Positions 38,537 through 52,700 of a DNA stretch of 64,000 nt are shown piece after piece. Made by a program: the position numbers and the translations under genes. Numbering within the stretch: the stretch's first letter is position 1; each line of letters starts with the position of its first letter. This DNA is from Psoroptes ovis (Eukaryota; Arthropoda; Arachnida; Sarcoptiformes; Psoroptidae): NCBI GenBank assembly GCA_002943765.1, contig PQWQ01000002.1, forward strand, positions 2,108,001 through 2,172,000, in the 5' to 3' direction. Under the pieces are notes generated by a model. That model did no database searches. It was given only the letters and a program-made list of their open reading frames with translations, and had not been told where the DNA came from.

Positions 38537-41500
38537 ATGAATATTCAATTGTTTCTTGTTCATTTTTATGGAATATAATATTACAAATTCATAACAAATC
38601 ATTCATATTATAGCAGAAAAACAAATGAATTTCTGATTAATCTTTATGTTTTTTACATGTATGAATTCATATTCATATTCATTCACTCAATTTATCAATT
38701 CAATCAATAATAATAAAAAATAGAAAGAAATCAACTTATTTTTCGAAAAAAGAATAATAAAATGAAAATAATTCATCATTCTGAATCAAGTTTAGCGTAA
38801 AATATTTAATATTTTTATTATTCTTATTCTTATTATTATTGTGTAATAGAGTTATATGATTTACTTATGCAAGTTTATTCGGGAGGAGAGAGAATATTCC
38901 ATTTTTCGTAATATTAATGATAATAATAATAATAATAATAAAATAACAAAAATATAATTTTATTATTATTGTAATTTTTTGTTGAATATTTCACTATATA
39001 AGTACAATATTGATTTATTAGTTTTTTTTCTAATTCCGTCTTCAAAATGAAACGAATGAATAAAAATGGAAATTTAATAATAATAATAAAAATAATACAG
39101 CTTATTGATTACCAATTGAATTGATCATTATTGTTATTATTATTATTGTTATTGTTGGCTAGTAGTGTATCGGGTTTTTTTTCAATGGTTTTATTCTTTG
39201 GTAAAAAGATTATGGTTATTTGCGGTCAAATTTTGGGAAAAAAATGAAATAAAATAAAAGGATAAAGAATAGGAATTACAATACATTCACTGAAAGAGAA
39301 TGAAAAATAGATGAATGGATTCTTAGCTTTAGTCATTACAATAATGATGTCCGTTTTGAGAATAGAATTTTCATTATTATTATTGTGAATATAATTAGAA
39401 TAAACGAAAGGATATAATCAAAATGAAAATATACTAAACTGAACAACAGAAAAAAAATTCAATTTTGAATGGAAACATATCTTAAGGGATATTCATCGTT
39501 TTTTCGCTCTCTAAAAATAACGAATGATTGAATGAAACAATAGTAATAATGATTTTTTGAAATATAGAATAAAGAATAGAATGGAAATCCTTTCAAAAAT
39601 CAAAAGAAGAGCTTAACAATAAACGAATTCATATAATGATGATGATGTTGATGATGATCATCGTCAATGAGTACTGATGATCCAAATAAACAAAATTTCA
39701 AACAAAAATCTTCTATATTGGAATAATTATTTTTGAAAAAAGTTGCCCAAGTGCTCTGTATACAAATTTATCTTTGCTAATGTATATTATTTACATAGAG
39801 CGGCCAATACAGAAACAATGATTATTTCTTTGTTTTTCAATTCAAATAGAAATAATTTGATAAACGGAAATGATTTCAACATTGTTAATTTCGCTTTAAA
39901 TTATTTTTACTTCATTTTAAATGCACACATAAACAAACAACTTGTGTGGTTCGGATTCAATGAATTGAAATTGATGAAAAGTCCCTTTTTTCTAATTTGA
40001 ATCAAATCGATTCGCCAATTGAATCGATGATTGATAAACGAATTGACGATAATTCACGGGATTCGCCGAGTTTGTTCAATGCCTTATGATTCTGACAATC
40101 ATGCGATTCAACTAGAAAAGAGGCGACAATCAAATTTAATTTAAAACATAAATTTAGATCAAAATTTAAATTATCGAGAAAAAATTAATTTTTTACATGA
40201 AATTGTGATGTGACAAATTAGTTGAATAATTATGATAAAAATATGTCTGACAATTTTAATTTTAAAATCTTTGATTATCATATTTGCACACTAATGTTTA
40301 AAATAAAATAATGATAATGATGACAATCATCATTATCATCATCTTGATGTTGTTTCGAATGGCAGACAATTGTTATTTATTATATTTTTCGCTCGAAATT
40401 ATTCGAGGAAGTTTAATTTTCGAGTCATATGCATTCGAAAATATGAAGAAATAAAATTAAATATCAAAAACAAAATTCAATTAAAAGCAAGAATTGAGAC
40501 AAAAAAATGACAATGTTTGTGTCTAATGATCAATGATGATAACGAATTCAGAATAAAAGAATAAATAAATGGATGATAGTGATTAGAATAAGTGAAATGA
40601 TTCTGTCGAAAATTCAGTCATTTTCAAAGACTTTTATTTTAAATCATTACTTTTCTCATTCATTCAAACAATTTGTTTGAATAGAATTTAATCTGAATAT
40701 ATGCATCAGAAAATAGAACGAAGGTATAAAATTTTTAGAAAATATAAATCGGAAATTCTATGAAATTATTGGGATCAAAAACTATTCGAGTGAATAATTC
40801 CAAACGATATTTGCGATTAAAACTTGATGAAATCTCAGAATTTTCTATGAATAATTTGAATTTTTTGAAAAAATCGAATCAAACATCGATATTTAGATGG
40901 GAATAAGAATAATAATTCTGTCAATTTTTAATGGTTTTATTTTAAAATGTATTTGACAGTTTAACGTTTTGTTTCACAATTTCACACTAATATTGTATCA
41001 TTCGTCATTTAAGCACATCGAACATTTGAATTTTCTCCTATTCCGTATTTGAAATAATATTTCCATTCATCAAAATTCTTTCGACTTTTGTATATTTTCA
41101 AAAATCCATTGTGAAATACTCATTGAATGATGAAAATAATTGAAATGTATACAAATGAATTCAATAGCAATTTAGTAACTTCCGATATTTTTTCTTCAAT
41201 TTCGTTCTAGGCATTCAATTTTTGCATTCAGCATATTGTTGAATAAATGATGAATTAAATGATATTGATCGCAATATAAGAACAGTGAAAAAAAAGAGAA
41301 CATTTCAAAGTACATTTCATTCATGAAATCATCGGTAATGGGAGAACAAAAAAAATCTAGTTTCCATTCAATTTGATTTGAAATAATAATAAGATTTGTC
41401 AAAATATCTTTGATTTTTGTCTTATTGGTCATTTTGAAGAGAAATATCGGCTATTGTTGTCATATTCATGCATCTATGCATATGCATATAGATCAGTATT

Positions 41501-43118
41501 GTCATCAATGGGGTCTTATATTTCAAATTAAATTGAAAATGTAAATCTTTTGAGGAATATTTTGATTGACGACTTAATTAACTAATCAAAAAACAAAGAA
41601 AAAAATCAGTGTCATTGTTTTTGTTTTTCTTGTGTTTCAAAGTGATTGAAAACAAAAAATTTTCAATTAAACTCAATGTAAATAACATTTGATAGACAAA
41701 CGAAGTAATACGATATATGATTTGCGGTGATGGTGGCCAAAAATATGCAACAAAACCAAGACCAGAAATCGTAAATGAAACATAATAGTGATCTCATTCA
41801 CATCTATTTATTCAAAAATAGAGGAAACATTCGGCTTTTGAGAGATTTACATATTATATTCATTTTCAACCATCACAATAACCGCTAAAAAGATTATTAT
41901 TAAGATTTTTGATTGTGACTTTTGATCTTAAAGAAATAAATGATATGTTAATAATAATATAAGTTCACTTACATTTAAGTTGAACAATGGGTATGATTTG
42001 GATGAATGAATGAATGAATGAATGACAGAATGCTACAACACAACAGCACAAAATACAAAACAAAATAAAATGATGGTAACGCTCTACTAACCATATCGAC
42101 ATTGTCATCAAAGATAAACTTTATTCTTGTCTTCGTTTTTCAAACATGAAGAATATAAGAATCGACGTTATCGAATGAATGATACTGATGATAATGTTGA
42201 AAAGTCATAAGACACAATAAGTCAAAACACATATAAAACCAACAGCAACGACGTTGATAATAATATAACAATTTTTGTTGTCTTAGTTTTTAGTTTGTCT
42301 GTTTATTTTTTTGATTCGTTCGTTCGTTTACTTATTCCATCATCATCGTTTTCATTTGTTTGTATCACATCAAATTTCACAATTATGATATATTCATATT
42401 CACATATGATAATATGATTAAAATAAATAACAGATTTAAATTCTTTATTTTGAAATTGATGTTTCGCATTTTCTATTCTTTCATTCACCAAAAGCAAAAA
42501 TACACAGAACATTTGAGCATCACTCAACTATAGTTGAATGATTGAAATTTATATTCTATTTTTATGTCATATGGCGGTTAGTTTTTTTTTATTTTGCACA
42601 CTTTTTAATTCACTTCATTCAATATTTCATTGAGACATTTTTATTTTTCGAAACGAATATAAAATAACGATAAACATTAAATGCATAATATAACGATTCG
42701 ATCATTTCTTTTCTTTTTCTTCGGATAATTTTGATCACATTTGATCATTTGATGATGATTCCTTGATTGTTTTTCATTGTCATTTGATTTTTATTTTATT
42801 ATTGATATGACCAGAAAAAGAAAGGGAGAAAAATAAAAAATGTCATAATAAACAACAAAATAAATTCAATAGTGAATTCGATTCAATACTATTCATAGTC
42901 ATAGAATTGATGCACACGCACATACAAACAAACAGACACACATATTTATCTACGTTCATCATCAATTTGAACATGATGATGATGATGATGAATAAATGTC
43001 TTCATGTTTATATTTCATGTTAATAATAATAATATTTGAAATTGATTATAATTGTCATTATCGATATGTGTGTCTCTGTGTTTCGCTGTTTGTATATAGA
43101 TAATGGTCAAGGATATAC

Positions 43119-43119
<1 letters not shown>

Positions 43120-43145
<26 letters not shown>
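43120..43145 (+). repeat. Poly(A) run of 26
   Basis: An uninterrupted A run in the region without genes. No coding or retroelement sequence was recognised upstream. Confidence 0.85.
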
Positions 43146-43149
<4 letters not shown>

Positions 43150-46100
43150 AAGCATTAAAATGGAAAATTGAAAATGTATACAACATTTTTACATTCATAT
43201 TTACATTATATGTTATTGTTATTATTATTTATTATTGAAATTCGTTGTTTTTTATTCATTTGTATCCAATTTGAAAATGAAAATGGTACCAAAAAATCTA
43301 AGAAAAAATAATAAATGTTTTGAATCAATATTTATTCGTTTGAAACGATATACAATACAATTATCGTATGTGTCCATTTAGAATTTACAGGGAGGAAATA
43401 CTAACGAAATTATTACATTTTGTTTATTTGAAACCAAATTAAATGATCAAACAAAAAAAAAGATGCTAAATAAATTTTTTCTTTTTTATTCATTCAATTT
43501 CAATGTTGATTTAGTTCATTAGTCGAAAAGTAAAAAAAAGAGAAAAAATTTGATGGCCATTATTGCTTTAAATATCAACCAAAATTACTAAGTAACTGAA
43601 TACCATACAAATATAGGAATGTGTATTTGAATTTTTTTTTGTTTTTTATCTGAAAAATCTTGATATAAAAATGAATTTTTTCATTCATTTTTATTTCATT
43701 TCGGTTAATGAAATTAATTGCTGCATGTGTTTTTTATATATTCTGTTTATTCACAATTTGTTGAAACATAATGATCATTATGAATTATGTGTGAATTTTT
43801 TTTGATCAAAATACGGAGAATAAGGCAGAAAAAAGTCAAATTATTTTTCTCAATGATAAATTTTAATTTATTATCATCGTAATATAATGAATATTCTGGC
43901 CATTTGACAAGAAAAAAGATTTTATTGCACTCTAAAACATGTTTTTTCATTTGAAAATAAATAAAATCATTTTCAAAAATATTGAAATATATTGCTTTTT
44001 GGTATATAATTATTCAGATTCATTTCAAATAAGTCACATCATATTGAAATGTATGAATGAATAAATGAATTGAGCGAGCCGAAAAATGCAAAAATTCAAA
44101 ATGTTCACACGGTTCATATCATCATCATCACTACTTATCATTTAAATAAATATGAATAATTGTGAAAATGAAAAAAAATTGAATTATATTAACATTTAAA
44201 ATGTATACGGCACATAATAATAATTCTATCATTTTTGAAATATTATTGAAATAATGTCTATCAACATCATTGTCTTTTAAATTAATTTCAATTCCGAAAA
44301 AAGTAAAAATACTATCCAAACGTTCAAATTGTTTCGGTGCAATATGTCTATTTGGAATATAAAAATGCGAGAATATTCTTCGAAAAAATATCAAAAATTC
44401 TGTCTGAATTTAATTGCTCGAAACGAATGAGGCAAAAAAACAATTGAAATTTTCGGTCAAATTACTAGACATCTCTTTGTTTTTTTCCATCTTTTTTTTC
44501 ATTTAACTGTCATTTATTTGAACAATGATATTATGGCACATTGACAACGCAGAACAATAATTGAAATTGGATCTATTTTTCATTTCTGTACTTTCAATAC
44601 ACACTTTCACTATCATCATAATATCAGAATTAAATAATTGATAATTTGAATGTATTTTTGTTTCTAATTTTAATTTTATTTTTTCTTTAAATCCTCTTTC
44701 TTTCAAATGAAATGATATTCATTGATCAAAGATTTTGTTTAGAATGAAAACATCCATTTCATGAATGAAAATATTTATTCGAATATTTATTTTCGAACAT
44801 ATTCATATTAGATAATTGACATAATCATAATCACGTTGACAATTTCACGAAAAAAAAGAAAAGGATAAAATAATTCAGATATCCATTGAGATTTAGATAT
44901 ATGAATGAATATCGAAGAAGAAATCAAAAATAACTGTCAATTTGTATGCATTTGTGAATGAATTGAATTTAATATGGAAAAAATAAAATAAATCGCTGAC
45001 AAAGCTCGAATAGATGTTATTTTATTTTTCTTCTATTTTGAAGATCATCGATCGATCGATCGATTGATTAATTGAAAATAAGTAAAGTAATATTATTATA
45101 ATTAAATACAGAAATGAAATACAGAGAAAAAAGAAAGCGAAATTAATTCTCGATGATAATTTAAAATGAAAAAAAATTAAAAATATTTATTTGATAATCG
45201 AAGAAGAAAAAAATGGACAAAATTTCCCCAAAATTTCTTCAAATTTAGTTGTTCTCATATAATAATAAATGCATCATACGATGCACCCATGAAAAGAAAA
45301 ATGAAATATCGAAGAACACATGAGTGTTTTACTATATGAAAAATATATTTTTTCTACCACCAAGCACACATATCACACACGCTAGTTATAATTGCCAAGT
45401 ACGTAAATATAACGAAAAAATTGTCAAAATTTTCCGTTTCCGTATTTGGTCACTAATTTTGCGTGTCTGTGTGTACGAAGGCAATGGGGAGATATTTTTT
45501 AAAAAATGTACAAATTCTGGTGCGATCAATTGAAAAAAAATTTTTTGAAACATTCTTTTGCGAAAATTCTTCACATGAAATCAAAATATTGAAAGAGAGA
45601 GAAACGATGAAAAAAAAATTTCAATAACTATTAATCAATGGAGCAAAACAAGCAGTCAAATGGTGAGTATACAAAGTATAAAGACACCGAAGAAATGATT
45701 TCATCGGTCAAATAAACAATTTTGGCGAAAAAAAAATTCAAGTTTTTTCTCGCCTATCTCGAATACATATTTTTGGACAAAATTTCTCAGAAAAATGACA
45801 GCTTGAAAAACAAAAAAAAAAAAAAAAATTAAACAAGTGTAAATTTCATTTTTTAACAAAATTCTTTGAATTGGGCGTTTTTCTCTCGTTGCTCATTGCA
45901 TTCTCAGTGAAATGAAATTCATTTGGAATTCATTTCGCATGTGAATCTAATAATGATGATCGCGATCGCAATGATCGTTAGGATTTGATGAAGCGTTCGA
46001 AGTCGAATAAAAAAAAATTTATTCACAGTTGAACAGCATAACAATTTGGCTGGTCGTCGGAAAAATTCGCGTAGAATGAAAATAAAATGGACAAAAAACT

Positions 46101-49100
46101 GAAATCTGAAATTCCAGACCAGATAAACCATGAAATTTTCATATTTCATTTTTCATATTTTTGATACGGAAAATTTTTTTGAAATGAAATTAAATTATTG
46201 AATTGAATTAAATCTGAAACAATAAATGTGCAACGATTATTGGAAACATTTAGAGAATCGAAAAAAAACGATAGGAATTTTTAAATTTTGATCAACGAAA
46301 AACGAGAAAAAAATTCGAAATCTTTGATCTTTGCTGCGCTGCTACAACTGCTTCATTTAGAAGATAAGCTCAGCATAGTTCAGATTTTTCATTTGTTTTT
46401 TATCGATTATCAGCCTCGGAACCTAGTACGAGATTCAAAACATTTGGAATTTATCAAAATCCTTCAAAAGTTATTTCAAAATGGAAAAAAATGAAACAAT
46501 TGTCACATTTTCCAGAAAAATAAATAAATACCATATTTATTGGTAAATATTGACCACAAAATTTAACAGTGATCTAATAAAAAATAATCTTCGCAAAATA
46601 TGTGTTTTCTATTTATTGAAAATTTCAAAATTTTTAAAATTTTGAAAAAAATTGAAAAATTTAAAATTTTCATGTTTTTTCTCAAAATTAAATTTGTTTT
46701 TCACAATTTTTACATTGGTAAAATTGAACTGTTGTTTGATTTTAACCGTAAATTCTCACAAGAGTAACATAACAACAACAGCAGCCTGTGTAAAATCATT
46801 TTCCGCGCTCATTTATGTGCTATTGGGCATAACTTGAAAAAATTTTCATTTTTTTTTCGTTTGACTGAGGAAAAACGCTTGTTGTTTTATCATTTTTTAT
46901 CAAATTTTGACGTATTTGTGTTTTATTTGAAATTGAAATTCAAATAAAAATAAAAAAATGAAATGAAATTATCATATATTCGTGGAGAAATATGTTTTGA
47001 ATTTTTTATTTATTTTATTTTTTCTATTTTTACATATTCTGTTTCATTTTACCATAAAATTGAATTTTTCTTTCCCTCCATTTTTTTCATTTTGTTTTTG
47101 GTCCATTTGATTTATTGATCATTTATCGATATTATATCGATGAAAATAGTAGAAGGAGAAGAAGAAGAATGAAACATGTTTCAAACAAGAAGGAACAAAA
47201 TTTTGGGAATTTTTTTCCAGGGTATTTTCAAAAAATTTATTCATTCATGATTTGTAAATTTAAAAAAATTTGAATTTTCACGTATGATTTTTTCTGAAAC
47301 AAATCAAAGGTCACAATTCATATTGTCACATTATTCGAGATAAAATGAAATCATTTGAAACGAGAAATACAATTCGAAAAATATTTGTCGATTTGATATT
47401 GAATTTGATTTAATCTATTTGAATCAAGAAAGAAAAAGATTAATACATTTATATAACAGGATGATCATATTGGTAGTCATTTGAAAATGAGAAAAAATCA
47501 TTTGATGCATTGATACAATGTATCAAATTATTTCTAATTATTGGTTAAAGAAAAAGTATGATTGAAAAATATTTAATCTCATTCAAATTTATGATTATCT
47601 ACCGATAATCATGCCAAAGCAAACGGAAAATAAAAGTTGAATATAATTTGATTGAATAAATCGAAGGGATATGATCAATCAAAAAAAAAAAAAAAATCAA
47701 ATGCATTTATAAGTTTGAATATGGAAATATATGTTCATACATTTACATATGATTTTAAGAGAAATTATAAATGAAATTTTTCTTCATAAATTTAGTGTAT
47801 GTGTGCGAGTGCGAAAATATTTGCAAACTTCAGCAAAAATATATTCACAATCTCATTTATATCAGATTTGAATACATACACATTCATTCATTTAACATTC
47901 AACTCTTCAATCATTATAATTTATGCTTCGATTTTTTTCTTTTTGTTCGATATTCTTTGATTTGATTTTTCATTATTATTATTATTATATTAATCGAAAT
48001 CAAAATTTTACAAACGAATTTCGTTACATATTATATCATTTTGATGGAAAATAATTTGGAAAAACAAAAATATTGAAAATTCAATACGTTTCTCTTCTTT
48101 AAAAACGATAGTATGAAGACACGATTAATTCAAATTCATTGAACACCACCCAAACATAATATCATCAATTTGATCCTTTGAATCAGTTTGTATATAAGGT
48201 TTTAACTCTTTCGACATTCATTCATTGTTATCAAAACATACATACGATAAATAGCAAATAAAATTTCGGAAATCAAAACCAAATAAAAAAAATCCAATGA
48301 CAATCAAATCAAATGAGCGAATAGAAATTGTTACAAATTAAAACATTGAATTGAAACAAAAAATAAAAAATGTATAAATTGTCATCAATGAAAAAAAAAA
48401 ACGAGAGAGAAAGTATGTCACAATCCTTTATGCACTGATTTATTTTTCATAAAATGTTATTTGAAAAAAAATTTTGAAATCAATTAATCAAACTTGATTG
48501 ATAAACAATAATGATAATAATATTACAATATTTCACTGCATTTATTCATTTTTAAAGTGGTAAAAATTTGTGTTCAAAGAGTGAAGCTAGAATAAACAGT
48601 GAGTTTTAAATGAAAAAAAATTGATTAGAAAAAAATTTCAGGCTTCAAAGGCTTGATATTTCAATCAATTTCCTTATGGATATTTCTTCGTTATCACACA
48701 TCGAAGATAATTTCGGTGTGAAAACCAGAAATAGATGCTTAGAAAATACGTACTCATATTTTTCCTTTCATTTTTTTTTCTTTGGTAGATGTTTTCCAAA
48801 ATGATACATGAGTTCTGTGATGTTTCCATGTGTTTGTTATCCGAACCAAAACAATCAAATTCAAATGAATGAATTTATTTATTTTTGGTTGTAAATAAAA
48901 AATTGAAATTCAAAAAAATTTTACCCTCTTCAAGAATTTATTAGGAAATGTATAGAAATTTTAATTTAAAAATTTAAAATGAAATTCAATTTGCAACAAC
49001 AAATCAAGTGATGTGTATTTAAGAAAAAAAATATCAATCTAAAATCAATTCAATCATTCGATACGATTCAGAAAATAAAATAAAATAAAAATATTCAAAA

Positions 49101-49731
49101 ATATTTATCTAAACAATTATCAAAACAAAAACATATACATTTTTTTTGTTACAAAGTATTTGATTAAATTTATTGAAATTCATGAAAATAATTATTAATT
49201 TTTCTAATCTCTTTTTTTTTGCTTACATTCTAGGATGATTTGAATACTACCACTAATACTGCTTTGCACACAAATACTTTTACATAATTTCGTTCTTCAA
49301 ATATTTTGGTACCCGATTATCATAACAATTAAATAATGATACCGAGAAAAAATCGATTCATACACATGCTTTTTGTTCTTGAAAATATTTATTATTTTTT
49401 AACGATTGGTTTGATTATTCATAGTTTAAGTGATAAAATAATAAATCAATATTTAAAAAGCTCCAAGAAACGTTTAAAAATTCATATTTATTTCATATGA
49501 TTGATCATTTGATTGAAATATTAATTGTTAGAAAAATCAAAAATCAATTGAAATCAATCCATTAAATAAATACTCAAATCTTCATACATATCCGCGTAAA
49601 TAAACGAATGATCTCATAATTTGTAAATCAAATAATTTAACCGATTTCCAAGAAATTTTCAACGTAGAATCAACCTCTATCTTCGAAACTCTATCTGATA
49701 TTTTTATATAATAATAAAGAAAGAAATCACA

Positions 49732-49782
49732 ATGCTACTTCAACAACAACAACCACATCATCATCATCAACAATTATCAAAG
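49732..49782 (+). CDS. Probable first coding exon of the Maf gene
   Basis: ATG at 49732 opens 17 codons, MLLQQQQPHHHHQQLSK, ending at a good donor AAG|GTAATT in phase 0. The Maf exon at 54901 is preceded directly by a T-rich tract, a branch-like CTAAAT and AATAG, so AG lies immediately before its ATG, also in phase 0. Joining them would add 17 residues and create a 5118-nt intron. The Gln/His-rich composition suits the rest of the Maf protein. Alternatively 54901 is the true start and AG before it is chance, or this exon is a microsatellite coincidence. Confidence 0.45.
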
Positions 49783-52700
49783 GTAATTATCATTAATAAC
49801 CAATTTCTTTTTATTTGTTTCTTTTTATTTTTCGAAATATTTTTCAATGAATTTGCTTACGATGTCAAAAAAAAGACAATAATAATTGTCATTTTTTTTG
49901 CCATCGATTAAACACTGCAAAAGGTCAAATGATTTATGATTGAAATATGAAATGTTCACAGCATTGTATACATCATGATGTAACGGTTCTCAAACCATTG
50001 GCCATTCGATTCATTAAAAACAATATCATCACATATTTTCATTATTTTACAAAGAAATGAATGAAAGATTCTCAATTCTAATTGCTCTATGCCACATAAG
50101 ATATGCACTTTCTCACAGACACACACAATATGTTCATTCTGTATTATATATCTTGAAATGAAAAGATGAAAATTTAAATACGAAAAAACAGTAGAATTGC
50201 GCGCGCAATCTTGGCATGTTTGGAACTTTGAATGTGGAAAATGAAAAGATTCTCTCGTTCACATTAAAACAATGACTGTCTGAATGAATGAATGAATGAA
50301 TCACATTTAAAAGCATTCAACATTCAGACATGAAATCGTGAAGTTTGTGCAATAATTTGTGAATGAAAAAATAAAATAAAAGTGAATTGAATTAAATGTC
50401 TTTATATTGAAAATTTCTTCTGTGAAAGAGAGATATTCAGGAGAAAAATTCAATTAAAATTCATATTAATTTCAATAATTGTATTTAGTGTGAAAAAAAT
50501 AATTAAATCGATCGAATAAAATTCGTAAACAGTTCAATTAAGATTAATGATCAAGATTGCATCCAACATGTTGAATCAATTATTATTACATGCAATTATT
50601 TTGATGATCCGAAATTTTTGAACGAGTTTCATACGAGAAATATTTCGCAAAATTACGAATTCAATCAATTTTAAACGACAAATTCATGTCATCTAATTAG
50701 TGAGCATCATCATCATCATCGCCATTATCTTCTAATTATAATATTTTAAATGAATGACAATGATGATATTTTAGACATTTTCACATGTCGATTTCCATAT
50801 TTGAATCGTTGTTGACGCGATTAGCATTAAATATTATCATCAATGTCTATTTTGTTGAATTTTTGAAAATGTTTCAATGTTTTTCTTACTTAGAAATAAT
50901 CATTTACAAGAATATTCTTTTAATTTTAATGATAATCATTATGATAATTACAGCCGATCATTAGTGACAAAACGATAATGATGATGATGATGATATGCGT
51001 GTGCATTTGTGTGAAATTTGTACTGCATTGATACATATAAAAATGTTGCAATTTTTCATTTCGATTCATCAGACAATTCGCAATCATTGGTATTTCATCA
51101 TTTTAAATGTTTATGTTTTTAATATTTTTTGAATTTAAAATTCAACAGGAATTCAGTATTAAATCAATTGATTTGTAAGTAAAAATGAATTTGAATATTT
51201 ATTGGCAGGAGAGAAAAAAATTGAAAAAAATTACAATTTTTCAATTTTGTCAATTTTTTCTTGTTTTTAAAATTGAGTGGATAACAATTTCAATTGGACA
51301 AAACATAGAAAAAATAAGAAAAAAAAAATTGAATAAATCATTCGGTGAATTAGACGTTTCTAAATGTTTAAAAACATTTAAAAGTTTTTTTGATCAACGA
51401 TTGATTGATTGATTTTACATGATTTTTACATTTGATTGTTTTTTTTTGTATGAGAAAAAAAATGTAATCATTTCCAGAAATGGAAAAATAAATAGAAGTT
51501 CACTGATTTTTATTCGTTTGTTAAACACCTCATACAAAAGTTGACGCCAAAAAAAACTTTCAAATACCCATTGAATCGTTTTGAAAATCAAGTTTTGAGT
51601 TTATTAAATAAACAAACGAACAACGAAAGAAAAAATTTTAAATTTCAAGTTTAAATCTTTGATAAAATCTAGAAAAAAAAAGAAAATCAAATACAAATAT
51701 TATCGCTTGAATTCAATCAATTTGGATCAACGAATTGATTTTTCAGTTTCGATTTTTGTTTGAAAATTTTAAATTGTTTGCTTTTTGTTCACTTGATAAA
51801 ACATACATAGCAAGAATACATGAAAATATAAATAAATCGTGTTCAACAAACATCACTCATGTGATCGAAATTTTTCTCATTTTAAATTCCGAATTCTTTG
51901 CTCTTATTTTTGACATTTGAAATTCAAAATTTTGAACACTTTGAACTTCAATGAAAATTAATTCACTTTGAATCCGAATGATTCATTAGTCAATTTTTTT
52001 GTTAATGTATCATGGTTAGAAAATCAAAGAAAAGTTCAATCAATTTTTTATTTTTGAATGAAATTAAAAATTTATGAATTTTCAATTCATAATCAAGAAT
52101 TCAGAATAGAAAATTCCTGATCGACAAAATTGATTAGCATTAATTTTGTATTTATTGAAAAGTTTTTAGAAGAAAAACATTATTTTCACCAAGGTGAAAA
52201 TTAAATTCTGATTTAATTTAGAAAATTAAAAGAACACATATTTCAAGTTTTAAATAGTAATTTACATATTTTCAATCAGAATAATAAATTATGATTTAAA
52301 ATAATTTGATAAAATTGAAATTTTCAAGTTTTAAATTTTTAAAATAAAATTAAATAATGAATTATTTCAATATTTGATTTGAAAAAAAAAATATTTCAAC
52401 TCTTTGAAATATGAATTTTTGAATTGATTGATTGATAAATGAATTATCATTTGTTTGATTGAAGGAAAATAAATTATGATTTTTCTCCTTATAAATCAAA
52501 TACAAAATTTGAATACTGAATGATAAAGTTTGAATTTTATGCAAATTTTTTTTTCTTATTTCCAATATTTTTGCATAGTTTTCATTTTTTCTCTTTTTTT
52601 TCGTTTTCTTGTCAATGAAAATCAATGTAGGAGTGTGAAAAATTATTCAAATTAATAATAATATTTATAATCATAGTTAGCAAATCAAAGCAATAGTAAT

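Larger units (their letters stand above)
36577..49731. other. Intergenic region, about 13 kb, with no supportable gene
   Basis: It is AT-rich throughout. It contains the probable 3' UTR of the CAP-Gly gene, a 48-nt T run (38488-38535), a 26-nt A run (43120-43145), an 18-nt A run near 45811, ATG/ATT arrays and a GATC repeat near 45048. Short open frames occur, such as one ending at about 40087 with a mixed, protein-like composition, but none has a supporting domain or clear splice context. Confidence 0.55.
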
